64,000 nt of DNA, from the NCBI GenBank assembly GCA_030998225.1, contig JAPYXD010000555.1, positions 310,001-374,000 on the forward strand, read 5' to 3'. The notes below the pieces were generated by a model. The model had not been told where the DNA came from, did not search any database, and worked only from the letters and a program-made list of their open reading frames with translations. The stretch comes from Diplolepis rosae. Its lineage: Eukaryota > Arthropoda > Insecta > Hymenoptera > Diplolepididae. How positions within the stretch are numbered: position 1 is the first letter of the stretch; the number at the start of each line of letters is the position of its first letter. Both the position numbers and the translations under genes were made by a program. Below are positions 12,031 to 22,882 of the stretch, piece by piece.

Positions 12031-12231
12031 ACACAGAGAAAAATGGATGTTCAACTATGGGTCAGCCTTCTTATATGTTCAATTGTAATATCTAGATGTC
12101 TAACTGTAATATCTAAGATATTAATCTCTGCATATTTTAACATCTTAGATATTATAGTTAAACATATAAGATGGCTGTCCCATAGTTAAACATCTAGATA
12201 TTAATTGTTAACATCCATTTTTCTCCGTGCA
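12031..12231. mobile_element. hairpin MITE with GAGAAAAATGGATGTT ends
   Basis: The inverted ends CAGAGAAAAATGGATGTT and AACATCCATTTTTCTCCGTG enclose inverted copies of TTAAACATCTAGATATTA. The outermost motif resembles that of the hairpin at 5139-5348, suggesting related families. Confidence 0.6.
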
Positions 12232-13289
12232 AGCGGCCGAAAAAAGTTCGTTATTTTAAATCATTGTTAAAACAAAATCCTCCAATATTTTGAATCGCGA
12301 CTTTTGCGGGTTATTGTACAAGATATAAACTTAACTAATAAAAATTAGTTTGATCTTAATGAAAATGTTTATTAATGTTGTCATAAAGACGCATTGAAGT
12401 TGAGCCTGCAAAAAAATTTTGCTCCATGATGGACACGATTCTGCTTGTTTGAAAAGCCGGAAATATTAGTTATTAATAAAGCGCTACTTTTAATGCCGAA
12501 TAACGCTTTTGAGCCTGTTTTCATGTGTTTTTTGTATTAAAAGAAAAATTTAAACAAAAATTTTTGAGCAAAACTGTGGTGCGTGCGATAACTATACGTT
12601 TATTACGTAAGCTCACAAAATTTCAGCGCAATCGAATTAGTAATTTTTTTGTTATCATCTCCACCATTCCGAAAATAATGGTTTTGAGAAAAATGAGTTT
12701 AAAGATTGACAAGCACGGTACTTACAAATGATACACCTTACAGTCAATCACCAATTCCGGAACCATATACATACACCTTTTCTATATTGTTTACTTTATA
12801 AATATGAGGAAAAAAAAAATTAATTTTTCGAACCGCCTTGAGTAGAATACCTCCTTAAAATGGAACTAGTTCTGTAAACTTGAAAGAACTTTTTTTTCGT
12901 GTATTTGGGGGAAAAAAGCAAAAAATATAATTTTTCTTCGCACCTAATTTCAATAGGTGATTTTGAGCAGGCTGTACACGAGTTCCATCCCGGTACTCTC
13001 AATTACCCCCAAATTATTTCAAATGAAACTCCTTTTTCTTGTTTCAATGTATGTGCAACAAGGAGGAGCCTCTCGAGTACGAGAAGAAACCGAATTTAAA
13101 AATCGTATATAAGAAAATCAGTCAAAACACACATAAAAACAAATGATTGGATATATAATCTGATTTTTCTGAACATAAACTAACAAAGAATACTACCAAG
13201 CAGCCCCTAATGAATTTAATGTAAACAAACTGACCCAATCCCAATACAAAGATATTTGAACGAATTACAATATAACTTTTAATTTTCAG

Positions 13290-13392
13290 ATGGTTTCGCA
13301 ATGAAGTCAATCCATACACAGGCCAAGAGGACTGGCTGTATCAGGGTGGTTATTGGGACCGGAATTATTCGGAAATTGAAGATATATTTTAA
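13290..13392 (+). CDS. ORP1/ORP2-class lipid-transfer protein, terminal exon
   Basis: After the acceptor at 13289 the single base A completes the split Arg codon. The exon then reads WFRNEVNPYTGQEDWLY and GGYWDRNYSEIEDIF before TAA at 13390-13392. The W-F, DW-Y and YWDRN pattern is the conserved C-terminal signature of OSBP-related proteins, and the family usually ends a few residues after this motif. An AATAAA follows at 13426. Phase and homology both join it to the exon at 4666-4883. Confidence 0.92.
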
Positions 13393-13425
13393 CTATAATA
13401 TAAATTACTTGTTGAGAGTTTTAAC

Positions 13426-13431
13426 AATAAA
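13426..13431 (+). terminator. poly(A) signal of the ORP gene
   Basis: AATAAA lies 34 bp downstream of the ORP stop codon, in a suitable position for 3' end formation. Confidence 0.5.
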
Positions 13432-15465
13432 ATTAATATTTCTAGGTAAATCGATAATATTATATCTATTTAATATTGTTACTGTAAAATACAATGCAAT
13501 CCTAATGTTTTATTTTCTTTTCAGTTTGAAGATAAAACTTGCCAAATTATATGTGCAACGACAAGACAGGAGATTCCTCAAAATTCTATAGCTATAAAAA
13601 GATAGTGAGTCAGGTTACTAATTTAGTATTCTGTATAGTATAATTAATAATGTAATAATTTAATATGATTCTGTAAAGCACAAAATGACTGGCCAATCTT
13701 TCGATTTTAAATCCCTTGCAATTCAGGATTTAAGGAGTGCATTCAAGAAAATGTGTGAAAATAGAATTAACTTTTAATGTTTGTAGAGTATACAAGAGGG
13801 AGCATGAATATTCCTCTAATTCTATATCTCCTATAGGGATGGGTTCCAAGTTCCAATAAGGACGTTCTTTCGTCTAATACCAAATGACTTTACTGTTAAA
13901 AAAAACTTATTTTAAGCCTTAAAATCGACTGATTTTAAAAATAAACAAAAAAGGCTCTTAGAAAAAGACAGATTTATTTGCTTATATACTGGGGGCAACT
14001 GATATGACTCGATGCAGGCCCGGTCGAGCCGTGTGTTAAATCACCGGTCTGGGTCATGTATGGGAATTTCCAAACTGGAAGGGCACGTAAAATTGTTTGA
14101 CTGTTTTTCAACGGTCCACGACCTTGAAAATTTTAAGAATTTTTATCCTTAAAAAATATATTCTCATAGAAAATTCAAGAGGGCGACTTTTTTCCCTTAA
14201 GAAAAAAGTTTTATCCGATGTTATTTTTGAAGAAAAAATTGTTTTCCAAAATTTTCTACATGATTTTATGTGATCTTCTTTCATGCAGCGGCTCCATAAG
14301 AAAATATTCATGCATCCTATACAAGGAATGTAAATTTGCATTTAAGGGATATGTATTTAAGAAAATGTAAGGAGTAGAAATTAAAGATTAATGTTTGTAG
14401 CGTATACAAAAACTACTACTTACAAAGAAATAATCATAGTTTTTTCATATCCAACACTGTAAAAAACCAGTTTTAATTCAAACTCAAAATTCGGCTGATT
14501 TTAGAGTGTTACACAAATAAGACCGGACAGACTTGTGCGCTTATTTATACAGGATTTTTCAACAGGGACTTTGTTTTTTAATAGGGGCAATTTTGGATGT
14601 GGTGATAGTTTTATCATTCTCTTTTTTTACCAATGTCCAATTAATGTACCAATTAAATTTACAATTTATTATAATACCTTTAATTATAATCGAAAATATC
14701 ATAAAAAATAATTAAAATCAGCTAAGAAAATGGTGGACCTGTTAAAAGTACAAGTCGTAAAATTTCAGATATTTCCGGTAGTTATAATCGTCTTTCTGAG
14801 ACCGCTATCAAGAATTTGGTGGATAAATTTGAGTCTGCTGATTCGGTACACTTTTTTGGCCTATTTCTGATTATATGGATGAGAGTATAATATGTTAACA
14901 GAACTTTCATCCAAAATGTGTGTTTTATTAAAAATTTATGATTTATGAGTAATTTCTGTTCCAGGTAGCTTCTACACTATATACGGTGTAAAAACAAGAA
15001 TTTTTTTTTGTAAAATCGAAATCACATTTAATATAATTGAAATGAATGAGAACTCTTGCATTAGATTCATCTTTTTTATTATTTCTTTGACATCCAGAAA
15101 TTTTTGAAGGTCGAACATCCAATAGAAGATAGCTATATACAAAGCAGAATTTCGCAACAATATCTAGATCATAAGAAACAATAATTTTCAAAACGATATT
15201 TCATGCAGAATAAATATAATTTTCATATACATCTTTGATCAAAGGTATGATTGCTAAAGAAACCCCATCAGCATATAATTATATATTTAACAGGAAAATA
15301 GTATGTACAGAAGATAGCTTAATATATAGATAGTACACTGGAAAAAAGTTTTTCATAGCGTCTCCTTTGAAAATCCGATTTTCGGTACCTGTAGAGCGGG
15401 TTGAAACTACGATTTTCAACCCTCTCCACAGTTACAGCCAATCAGATTCTTAAAAGAGTTGCTAT
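13432..15465. other. intergenic region between the ORP and CFAP20 genes
   Basis: Mostly AT-rich, with no gene I can name. Two stretches look faintly coding. One is 13526-13608, after a good acceptor TTTTCTTTTCAG. The other is about 14727-14840, an open plus-strand frame with unbiased composition that ends at GATTCG|GTACAC. Neither matches a family I know. A weak hairpin (TTTTTCATAGC...GCTATGAAAAA) spans about 15353-15475. Confidence 0.4.
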
Positions 15466-17334
15466 GAAAAATAGTATACATTACTCGAAACAAAACACAG
15501 CGAATGCAACTCGTGTGATTGCAGCCCTCGCTTCGCTCGGGCAGCAACCTTCTCATTCATTACAATCGCTGTGTTTCGCCCAGTGATCCCAGATCTGAAA
15601 CCGACGCAGTGTCTCACACTCTCAGCCTGCCTGTCGGTGTGAAGCGGGTAGGGAGCGAAGACGGGGCACGTTGCCATTTTTCTTTCCTCGTCACTCTTGC
15701 ATGCAAGAACGACTCGTCCCATTTCCCCTTATTCTCCTCGCTTCCTCGTTACAATGCATGCGTTTTCAACTGTTCCAAGTTTTAGATTTCAGGCTGTCGT
15801 TTATCGAGTCGAAATTGAGAAATGTGTTTTTCTCGACTCCATGCAAAAGAGACGCGAAGCAGACGACAATTTCAAATTTACAGAATATGTAGTTATGGAA
15901 ATAATACTTTTTTTTTCGATATTTTAATCAATTTTTCCCTAAAATATACATCTATAAGATTTAAAAAAATTGTGGAATCATTATGAAAGTCTAAACATTA
16001 TTTTAAAGTGGAAATTTGAAATTAATAAATATTTACAATTTGAATCTATATATAAATTGGAAATATTTGAAATTTTTAAAGGAAAGCTTAAATTATAAAT
16101 TTCGAATTTCCATACTTTTTACCAATTTTGTACATTTAAAAATTTTTCAATTAGCGAATTATTTAGCATTGAGAAGAGATAAACATAAAATTTAAGATTG
16201 AATATTACATTCTCAATTTTATGTTAGACATATTTTCATCTCACTTTTTGCAACCTAATCACAGACTTTTCATTCAAAAAATGAATTGCTTTACGGAAAG
16301 GAAAAATTTTCTAATAGGAGGAGATAAATTAAAAAACTAAAAAATGTATTCAGTGATATTTGCATATGATCACATAAGTATTTATTGATTTCAAATTTTA
16401 CGTGAAAATTTTTTTTTCAAGTTCGTGTTTAAATCTTGTCACGATTTTACAAGATCTTATGGGCAGCTGCAATCTGTTAAATGAAATATTTTTTAATTCT
16501 TAATTTGCCTGTTCTTCTGAAATCGTAGGAAAAATTCAAAGTCGATAAATGGTTAAAATTTTATATCAAGATTTCAATTGCAAAATTTTAAAGCTTTGTG
16601 AATAAACTGATTCATATTTAGAAAATAAATCAACTCTGTGAAGCATTTTTATATTTTAAGTGTAAAATCTGTGCTTAGGTCACAAAAAAGTAAGATAAAA
16701 ATACTTTCATTATAAAATTTAGAATGTAGATTTAGCACTCATTAGGTCAAATGTTTATTACTTCTTCATGTAAAATACTCTGCACATAATTCTCTGATTA
16801 CATATTTTTTAAATGTTGGAACATTTAAGAAATTCATGAATATTTAACCTATTTATAAAAACTAAAAATTTACAAATAAAGCTTCGACTGACAAATCCAA
16901 GAATTTGTCAATTATTGATCTATTTTCTTGTAAGTTTGAACATAGGAGAACTTAAAATTCCACAATGACTTTATTTTTCAAGTGATGCTTAAACCTTTCT
17001 TTAATCTTGAGAATTCTTCCAGAACTTTATTTCAGGCGAGTGACTTTTTTTAAATGAAAGATTTCGTTATTCTAAATTAGGCTCATCGCGTAAAATTGTA
17101 AAAAAATTCTAAAGCTTCAAAGTAAATTTTTCTGTCTAATTAAAAGCTAATAAGTATTCAATGTTTCAAATCAAAATATTAAATGAAAGATATTCAATCT
17201 CTGGGAATTAACTGCTTTAAGAACATAATTTTTTCCTCTTTATAAAAGACACCGACAGGCAGGCTGAGAGTGTGAGACACTGCATCGATTTCAGATCTGG
17301 GATCACTGGTTTCGCCCCATGTAATGTAATATAC
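15466..17334. mobile_element. small inverted-repeat element split by a hAT-like insertion
   Basis: The ends ATAGTATACATTACTCGAAAC (left) and GTAATGTAATATACTAT (right) are inverted, and AACACAGCG/CGCTGTGTTTCG pairs inside. Removing the 15581-17308 insertion and one target copy leaves a hairpin of about 130 bp, so this small element was the older landing site. Confidence 0.6.
15581..17308. mobile_element. hAT-like non-autonomous element with 8-bp target duplication
   Basis: The terminal inverted repeats of about 61 bp begin CAGTGATCCCAGATCTG and end CAGATCTGGGATCACTG. The flanks are GTTTCGCC at 15573-15580 and again at 17309-17316, an 8-bp duplication as made by hAT transposases. The 1.6-kb interior is AT-rich and has no transposase frame. 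Confidence 0.8.
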
Positions 17335-17964
17335 TATTGATTCAAGCCCGAAAGTAAACCAGTTTCAAGGTGTTATATATAAAGTAGATCGGTATGGCGA
17401 AAAACTAGCATGAAGTGTAGGTTTTTTAAAACAAACCAATTATAGAATTAGAACTGAGGCCAATTACAGGCTAAAAACTATTTGCGATCCATAATGTCAG
17501 ATTGAATTATACAATTTTTTATTAGATACCTATTTAATTTTAAAAAACTTCCGATGGGAAATTTTAAAGACTTTTATAATTAAGATGAATGGGAACGTCC
17601 TCTCTGAAGAGTTCCGAAATTTTTTGTGTGTATTTTCTATTGCATTGCACTTTGTCAAGTTTTTAATGTTTCGTGTTGAACACTTATTTGCCTGAAGTGC
17701 GCAGCACTTGTTATTTCTCCCGGTCGTCGTGTAGGTATATATATCTTATAAAAAAAAAAAAATTTATTTTCTTTTCGAGTTCTGGCTATCGAACCTCTAC
17801 CCAGTGAAGGAAGCCATAAGTTGCCTATGGGAGGATATTTTTTTCTGATATTGTCAACTAGCGTTCAACTTTCACTTTGAATTGTATTTTGGAGGTTGTG
17901 TAGATATTTAATTTTGATAATTTGATTACATGTTTACATTTTGTTGGGAGCATTGCAAACTAAT
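17335..17964. other. upstream region of the CFAP20-like gene
   Basis: This is non-coding sequence before the CFAP20-like start. I see no clear promoter motif, only a poly-A run near 17752 and AT-rich DNA. Confidence 0.4.
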
Positions 17965-18345
17965 ATGTTTCGCAAATCATATCAATGTGGACGCTTCTCC
18001 ATATTTTATAGCTGTGGTCCTTCACCATTGGAATTTTGGGACATGGAAGTCAGTAATTACATGTTATATTTTTACATCATCTACATATGATTATAAAATC
18101 CCATAATAATATAAACTATGAATAATAAATACTTAATTTCTGATAAAAATTAGGTAAAGAATGGATATGTAAGAAGAGTAACAGATGGAGAAGTAAAATC
18201 GTTAGCACTAGAGTTAACAGCTACCAATGTGGCTACAACCTATATTTACTGTCCAAAAGATAAAAAAATAAGTCTTGGAATTAGAATGCCATTTCTTGTT
18301 TTGATATTGAAAAATATGAAGAAGTATTTCACTTTTGAAATAACC
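17965..18345 (+). CDS. CFAP20: CFAP20 (Bug22/GTL3)-like ciliary protein, exons 1 and 2
   Basis: Exon 1 (17965-18048, 28 codons) starts MFRKSYQCGRFSIFYSCG and ends at GAA|GTCAGT. A 105-bp intron follows. Exon 2 (18154-18345, 64 codons) carries VKNGYVRRVTD, TNVATTYIYCP and GIRMPFLVLILKNMKKYFTFE. These match in order the N-terminal half of CFAP20/Bug22, a small axonemal inner-junction protein of cilia and flagella. Both exons are phase 0 and lead into the exon at 41248 (VLDDKN). The family is normally extremely conserved. Here many residues differ (for example SCGPSPLEFWD where the family has a near-invariant segment), suggesting a fast-evolving duplicate or a relaxed copy. Confidence 0.88.
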
Positions 18346-18889
18346 GTAATTATTTTCTAATTATTCAAATTTTTAGATTGAAAAATCAGTCATACTATTA
18401 TGCGAATATAAAAAATATGCCTGGCCCCCTTTTCAGCAGCACGTTTTCTCCCTAGTTTGGGCCTAGGGTGTGTCATGTAATTTAATCATCGCTACATGAA
18501 GAAACAAACCTGACTATAATAGCATGAGTACCATGTAGAAGAACAGCATTGTTTATACCGTGCTGCAATTGTTCGAATCTTATGCTTTTAAAGCATAAGA
18601 ATTTCTTTTATATATTTTTACTTGTAATGTTAATTAGTCACACCAAAAAGGGTTTTCTTACTCTGAAAAGTTGTCCACGCATCTAATATTTCTGACAAGC
18701 TGTGTTTTTGTATTTTTTAAAAATTAATGTTTACTACCGAGGACTCCGAATCATTTCGAAACATTTGAAAGTATGAAATCTTGAGTTCCATTATTTCTGG
18801 ACCCCGAAACCAAAATAGAACATTATTAACGTTTTTAGAAGAGTTAATTTTTGAGATTCGATACCAATCCTATTTAAAACATCACTCAA

Positions 18890-19797
18890 TAAGTTTCCAG
18901 TCTAACTAAGAAAAACACAGTTTTATTTGAGAAATTTGACTTTATTCATCAACATAGTTTCCTTCAAGCGTAATACATTCATTCCAATGCTTCTCTAACT
19001 TTCTGATGCCTTTTTTTTGTAGAATGATTCGTCTTTGCTCTCAAAATAGGCCTCAGTTTCGGCAATCACTTCTTCATTGGAGCCAAATCTCTTTCCCTAG
19101 AGCTTTTGTTTCAGGTCAGCACTCTCTAAACCTGAATCAGTGAACGGCCACTGATTCGCAGTGACTATTCACTAATGGCAGCAGCTATAAGTCTTGCACT
19201 GAAAATAATTGAAATTCGACTGATGAATCAGTGAAATAGATTGAACTCACTTATTGAATCAGTGAAAGCTTCAAGTGGAAGTAATAAAACCAGCAATATA
19301 TTTTAACGATCGATGAACTCGTTTATTTTAGGCGAAACAACACTAAAGCGAAATTACGTAATTATTATTATTTTTAAGGGACGATAAATCAGTAAAGTGT
19401 AGATGAAAGTTTTGAATTCGCGAATTCAAAAGTTATGTTCACGTGACGCATTCACTGATTCCTCAGTGAAATCAAAGCAGGGCACCGATTCATCAGTTGA
19501 TATATTTTCATTGATATAATCAGTGACTATTTCACTGATTCAGGTTTAGAGAGCAAAGACCCAGTAGTCGCTGGGAGCCAGATCTGGAGAGTATGGTGGG
19601 TGAGGTGGTGAGGAAGCAATTCGAAGCTTAAATCATTCAATTTGACCATCGTTTTCATGGACTTGTGGCACAGTGCATTGTCTTGGTAGAACAGCACTTT
19701 TTTATTTTGCATGTGAAGCGGTTTTTTCTGGATTTCCGCGCTCAATCGATACAGTAATGCCATGTAATAGTGGCTGTTAATGGTTCACTGGACTGGG
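18890..19797 (-). pseudogene. mariner transposase relic, interrupted by a MITE
   Basis: Minus-strand remnants carry KVLFYQDNALCHKSMKT and FELLPHHLTHHTLQIWL, the region holding the second Asp of the DD34D triad (QDNA). The third Asp (PDLAPSD in mariners) is degraded. The C-terminal part continues at about 18950-19120 after the MITE at 19122-19553. The N-terminal half is missing and stops are present, so this is a decayed fragment. Confidence 0.75.
19122..19553. mobile_element. MITE, CTCTCTAAA family, copy 2 (432 bp)
   Basis: The termini CTCTCTAAACCTGAATCAGTG and CACTGATTCAGGTTTAGAGAG are flanked by CA at 19120-19121 and 19554-19555. It sits inside the mariner relic, so it is younger than that relic. 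The interior again has ACTGATT repeats at the edges but a different centre from copies 1 and 3. Confidence 0.8.
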
Positions 19798-21258
19798 TCC
19801 GCCAGGGATAAGTATTGGATTACTATGACAATATTGTGCGCCAATTATTTATTAGGGGCAGCTCAGGAAGCATGGATGCCATGGAGAACTCCATATCTAA
19901 AAAATAATTCGAATAAAATGATGATTGGTTGCATATTCCAAATATCAAAAATAAATAAATATATGTATATATGGGTCATTCCATATCATATTTTCTATTG
20001 ATAAATTAAATCGCCTCGAATATTTTTTTCTTCTATTGAATGCAAAAAAAAGACACGTATTTTTTAATTTCAATATAATTTTCAAAATTTCGGATTTATG
20101 AATTTTCAAATTTTCAAAGCCGGAAAAATCAAACTTATTTTGAATGCATGTAGTTTGTAAAAAATTCCATAGATAAAAACAATATTTTTAGAGAAAGTCA
20201 ATAATCGCTTAAACTTTACATATAGCAATTTATGAAAAAATACTACAGAACACGACAGAGAATGTCTGTCAACTTCGTTTGAGTGAAAATTTTACAAAAA
20301 ATTTTACAATTAACTGTAATTGTCGATAAGTTTTGGAATCTTTTTCAAAATGTTTACTAAAAAGAAGTTAATAGACGTGCCTTATTGTCTTTTATTACGT
20401 TTCCCAAATTTTCGGAAAGATACTTTGTAAATTAAACAAGTTATCTTACATGAACTAATGAATGTATAATTTAGTCACGTGGTCCGATTGATCCATGGCC
20501 TTAAATATAAATGTCGCGTCGCCTCCGCTCGCGAGCTGGCACGCCGCGCTGTTCACTCCGAGTACGTCCCGTTCGAATAAGTTTTCATAGAGAAAGAAAG
20601 GCCGTAAGGAAGATCTGTCAAGTCTCAAATTTTTTAAATTAAAGAAAATTGTTATTTTGAAATATATTTTTTTATAATTCTAAAAATTCAAAAGTTGACA
20701 GATCTACCTTAGTAGTTTTCCTTTGATCGCACAAAGTTTTGGCTTGATATCTTATTTCACATGGATAAAATTGTACAGCCAAAAGAAATTGCCATATTGA
20801 TCATATGGTCTGGTTGATCCATGGCCTCAAGTAAACTATTTTGAATTTCAACGCTTATTTCGTATCCCAAATATTTTTGTTAAATAACGGGATTTTTTAT
20901 TTTCAATAGTGAACTCCTGAACGGGGTTTATCACGAGTGAATGTTCGAGCACGTTTAAACTCATTCATCGAATTGTACACTGTTTTAAACGATGGTGCAG
21001 ATGTGCCATGAACATAATCTAACTTGGCCGTTATTTCTTTTGGTGCATTGTCTTTTATATAGAAGTGTTTAGTTACTGCTCGAAATTCGTTTTTCTCTAT
21101 TTTATATGTATTGGATTTTATAAGCTTCCCAATTATTTAACAAAACATTTTTATTTTCATTCTGGACGGCGATATCACTCTTTAAACTCAACACTAATTT
21201 TTAGTAAAAAGCGCGCTAACTGGTCCTATACCTTTTGGCGGTGGTATATATATATATA
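19798..21258. other. gene-free intron sequence before the LTR element
   Basis: AT-rich, no coding signal. A diverged direct repeat (GTCYGRTTGATCCATGGCC core) occurs at about 20482-20500 and 20808-20828. It ends in a short GGTATATATATATATA tract that served as the LTR element's target. Confidence 0.5.
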
Positions 21259-21406
21259 TGTCACGTCCCGCGACGCATTCGAATGTACTATAGGCACAGG
21301 CTAGGTCTAGAGAGAAATCTGGGGAAATTACTGAAAGAGAGAGAAAACCACCTATTGAAAAGAGAGGTATAACTACGTCACACGCAGCGGGAGGCTGCGC
21401 AACGCG

Positions 21407-21414
21407 TGACGTCA
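21407..21414 (+). promoter_or_regulatory. CRE-like site upstream of the LTR TATA box
   Basis: TGACGTCA, a perfect CREB/ATF palindrome, lies 13 bp before the TATA box. An upstream ACGTCACACGC (21375-21385) is its inverted partner, forming a GC-rich hairpin. The site is intact in both LTRs. Confidence 0.5.
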
Positions 21415-21427
21415 CCAAAAAATATAG

Positions 21428-21436
21428 TATAAAAAG
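21428..21436 (+). promoter_or_regulatory. TATA box of the LTR promoter
   Basis: TATAAAAAG, followed about 30 bp later by a plausible start region (GAGCAGTATT near 21460). The 3' LTR keeps the same box. Confidence 0.65.
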
Positions 21437-21650
21437 GACACACCGCCAAGGGAAAACTAGTCTTGTGAGCAGTATTTAAGTGCGGCATTTTCTAAAAAAC
21501 TAAAAGGGATTCTCAGCGTGAGACAATTATACCGTGCAGTTTGGCAGTGTAAAGACCCGAGAGTCATAAATTTACCGTGGTCCGTTTTTCAATCCTTGAA
21601 AGGATCTTAGACTCAGTGCCAAAAAGAGTGAATAGTTGTTGTGTCCTTGT

Positions 21651-21716
21651 CACACCTGTGGATATTCACTCCTTCGCAGTCACACCTGTGGGAATCGCAT
21701 CGCAGTCATACCTGTG
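21651..21716 (+). repeat. three CACACCTGTG-type repeats in the transcribed LTR
   Basis: CACACCTGTG at 21651-21660 and 21681-21690 and CATACCTGTG at 21707-21716, each containing an E-box (CACCTG or TACCTG) and preceded by GTCA/GT. The three copies are kept in the 3' LTR. They may be protein-binding sites; function unknown. Confidence 0.5.
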
Positions 21717-21801
21717 AGGAACATTTAAAGAAACAAAGGGAAATCATAAAGGTACCGAACTCTTCTCCCCCCCCCCCCCCCTCTCTCTCTCTCTCTCCCC
21801 C

Positions 21802-21854
<53 letters not shown>

Positions 21855-21940
21855 CTGTCTCTTTCCAACCAACCAGCCTGTGCCTCCAATTATAAATCAA
21901 TTGTATCGACAATTTAATATTTTCAATTTATAATTATTTT

Positions 21941-21946
21941 AATAAA
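21941..21946 (+). terminator. poly(A) signal in the 5' LTR, absent from the 3' LTR
   Basis: AATAAA within the segment of about 52 bp that is missing from the 3' LTR. The deletion endpoints share TCAATT, suggesting microhomology-mediated or slippage loss. Confidence 0.55.
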
Positions 21947-22052
21947 TTCAATTTTTATTATTTGATAATCATTGTGTCTTTTCATTGACTTATCCTCATC
22001 CGTAAGCGAGGATCATTCGATCCTAACTTAAAACGAGGAATCTTCGATCAAA

Positions 22053-22058
22053 GTAAGT
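22053..22058 (+). promoter_or_regulatory. strong splice donor in U5
   Basis: CAAA|GTAAGTAT in the last 30 bp of the LTR, upstream of the PBS. It is the best donor consensus in the leader and could feed all the acceptors found before the accessory frames. Confidence 0.55.
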
Positions 22059-22095
22059 ATTTACGTACTTGTGACGTAACATACTTCCTTTTTTC

Positions 22096-22113
22096 TGGTG
22101 CATCGGCCGGGAA
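22096..22113 (+). promoter_or_regulatory. primer-binding site complementary to tRNA-Gly
   Basis: TGGTGCATCGGCCGGGAA is the exact complement of the 3' end of an insect tRNA-Gly (acceptor stem and T arm plus CCA), 14 bp after the LTR. Confidence 0.8.
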
Positions 22114-22882
22114 ACACAAGTCAATTGAAATTGAACACATTGGTTCTTAATAATAAATAAATAAATAAATGATTATGAAATATTATTTCAACTTTAAAAC
22201 TTAAAATTTCAATAAAATAGATTTGTTAGATCACAAAGGGATCTGACCTTGAGGCTAACCTAAGTGATTAAGTAACTTATCTTATTTAAAAAGATATTCT
22301 AATTTGTTAACCAAGTTTTGATTTAAGTTAAAACAAACATAAAAAACAGAATATTTTTATTTGCAAAAAAAAAAAATTTGTCCAAAGATTTGCACTTAAG
22401 TTAACTTTTCCAATATAATAAAAATAATTTATGAATATTTCGAATGATCATTGTTATAAACAAATTTGTTTAATTGTTATAAACAATTTATAAATAAATA
22501 AAATAAATTATTTTGATTTTACATAAAGGGCACATGCAGTTGGTAAAGAAAAATATTTTATTATTTTAAGAAATTTATTATTAAAAATTATAAATTTACA
22601 AACAATTGAGCGATTATTTATTTAATTTGAATATTTGAAATAATTATATTTTTATATCATTATTTTATTTTCAAATGATGAAATAGAAATTTCATTTCAA
22701 ATTATATTGTTATTAAAAATAAGTAAACAAATTAAAAATAAATTTTACTAATCTCATTTTATTTTTCTTAAAAAACAAATTTTATATATAGTTTTTTTTA
22801 TTGTTATAAACAATTGAATAATTTAAAATAACAATAAACAATCAACGCTCAATACAAAATATTGTAAATTTATAATGACTCA
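22114..22882 (+). other. long AT-rich leader before gag
   Basis: About 770 bp without coding potential between the PBS and the gag ATG. Very A/T rich with runs of A; probably untranslated leader and packaging region. Confidence 0.5.

Larger units (their letters stand above)
4884..13289 (+). other. 8.4-kb last intron of the ORP gene
   Basis: The donor is GTAACG at 4884 and the acceptor TTTTAATTTTCAG ends at 13289. The intron is filled by MITEs, a large fold-back element and inverted-repeat elements listed separately. Stretches 5349-5612, 8860-9325, 11069-12030 and 12232-13289 hold no gene, RNA or clear repeat that I can support. A 24-bp direct repeat (GCCATCTGGCGTAAGCTCAAAAC core) lies at about 9222-9245 and 9728-9751, flanking an inverted-repeat unit. 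Confidence 0.8.
21259..22081 (+). repeat. 5' LTR (823 bp)
   Basis: Starts TGTCACGTCCCG and ends GTGACGTAACA, with inverted ends TGTCACGT/ACGTAACA. It differs from the 3' LTR by only a handful of substitutions outside length-variable CT and TA tracts (about 21765-21851), plus a segment of about 52 bp (about 21900-21950) that the 3' LTR lacks. It holds the promoter, poly(A) signal and U5 splice donor listed below. Confidence 0.93.

Noticed and set aside
13301..13591. 96-aa frame over the ORP terminal exon
   Set aside because: Out of frame with the conserved ORP C-terminus; a shadow.
21641..21912. Short plus- and minus-strand frames in the LTR, ending in IYIYIY runs
   Set aside because: They are translations of the TA microsatellite and appear in both LTRs without protein features.
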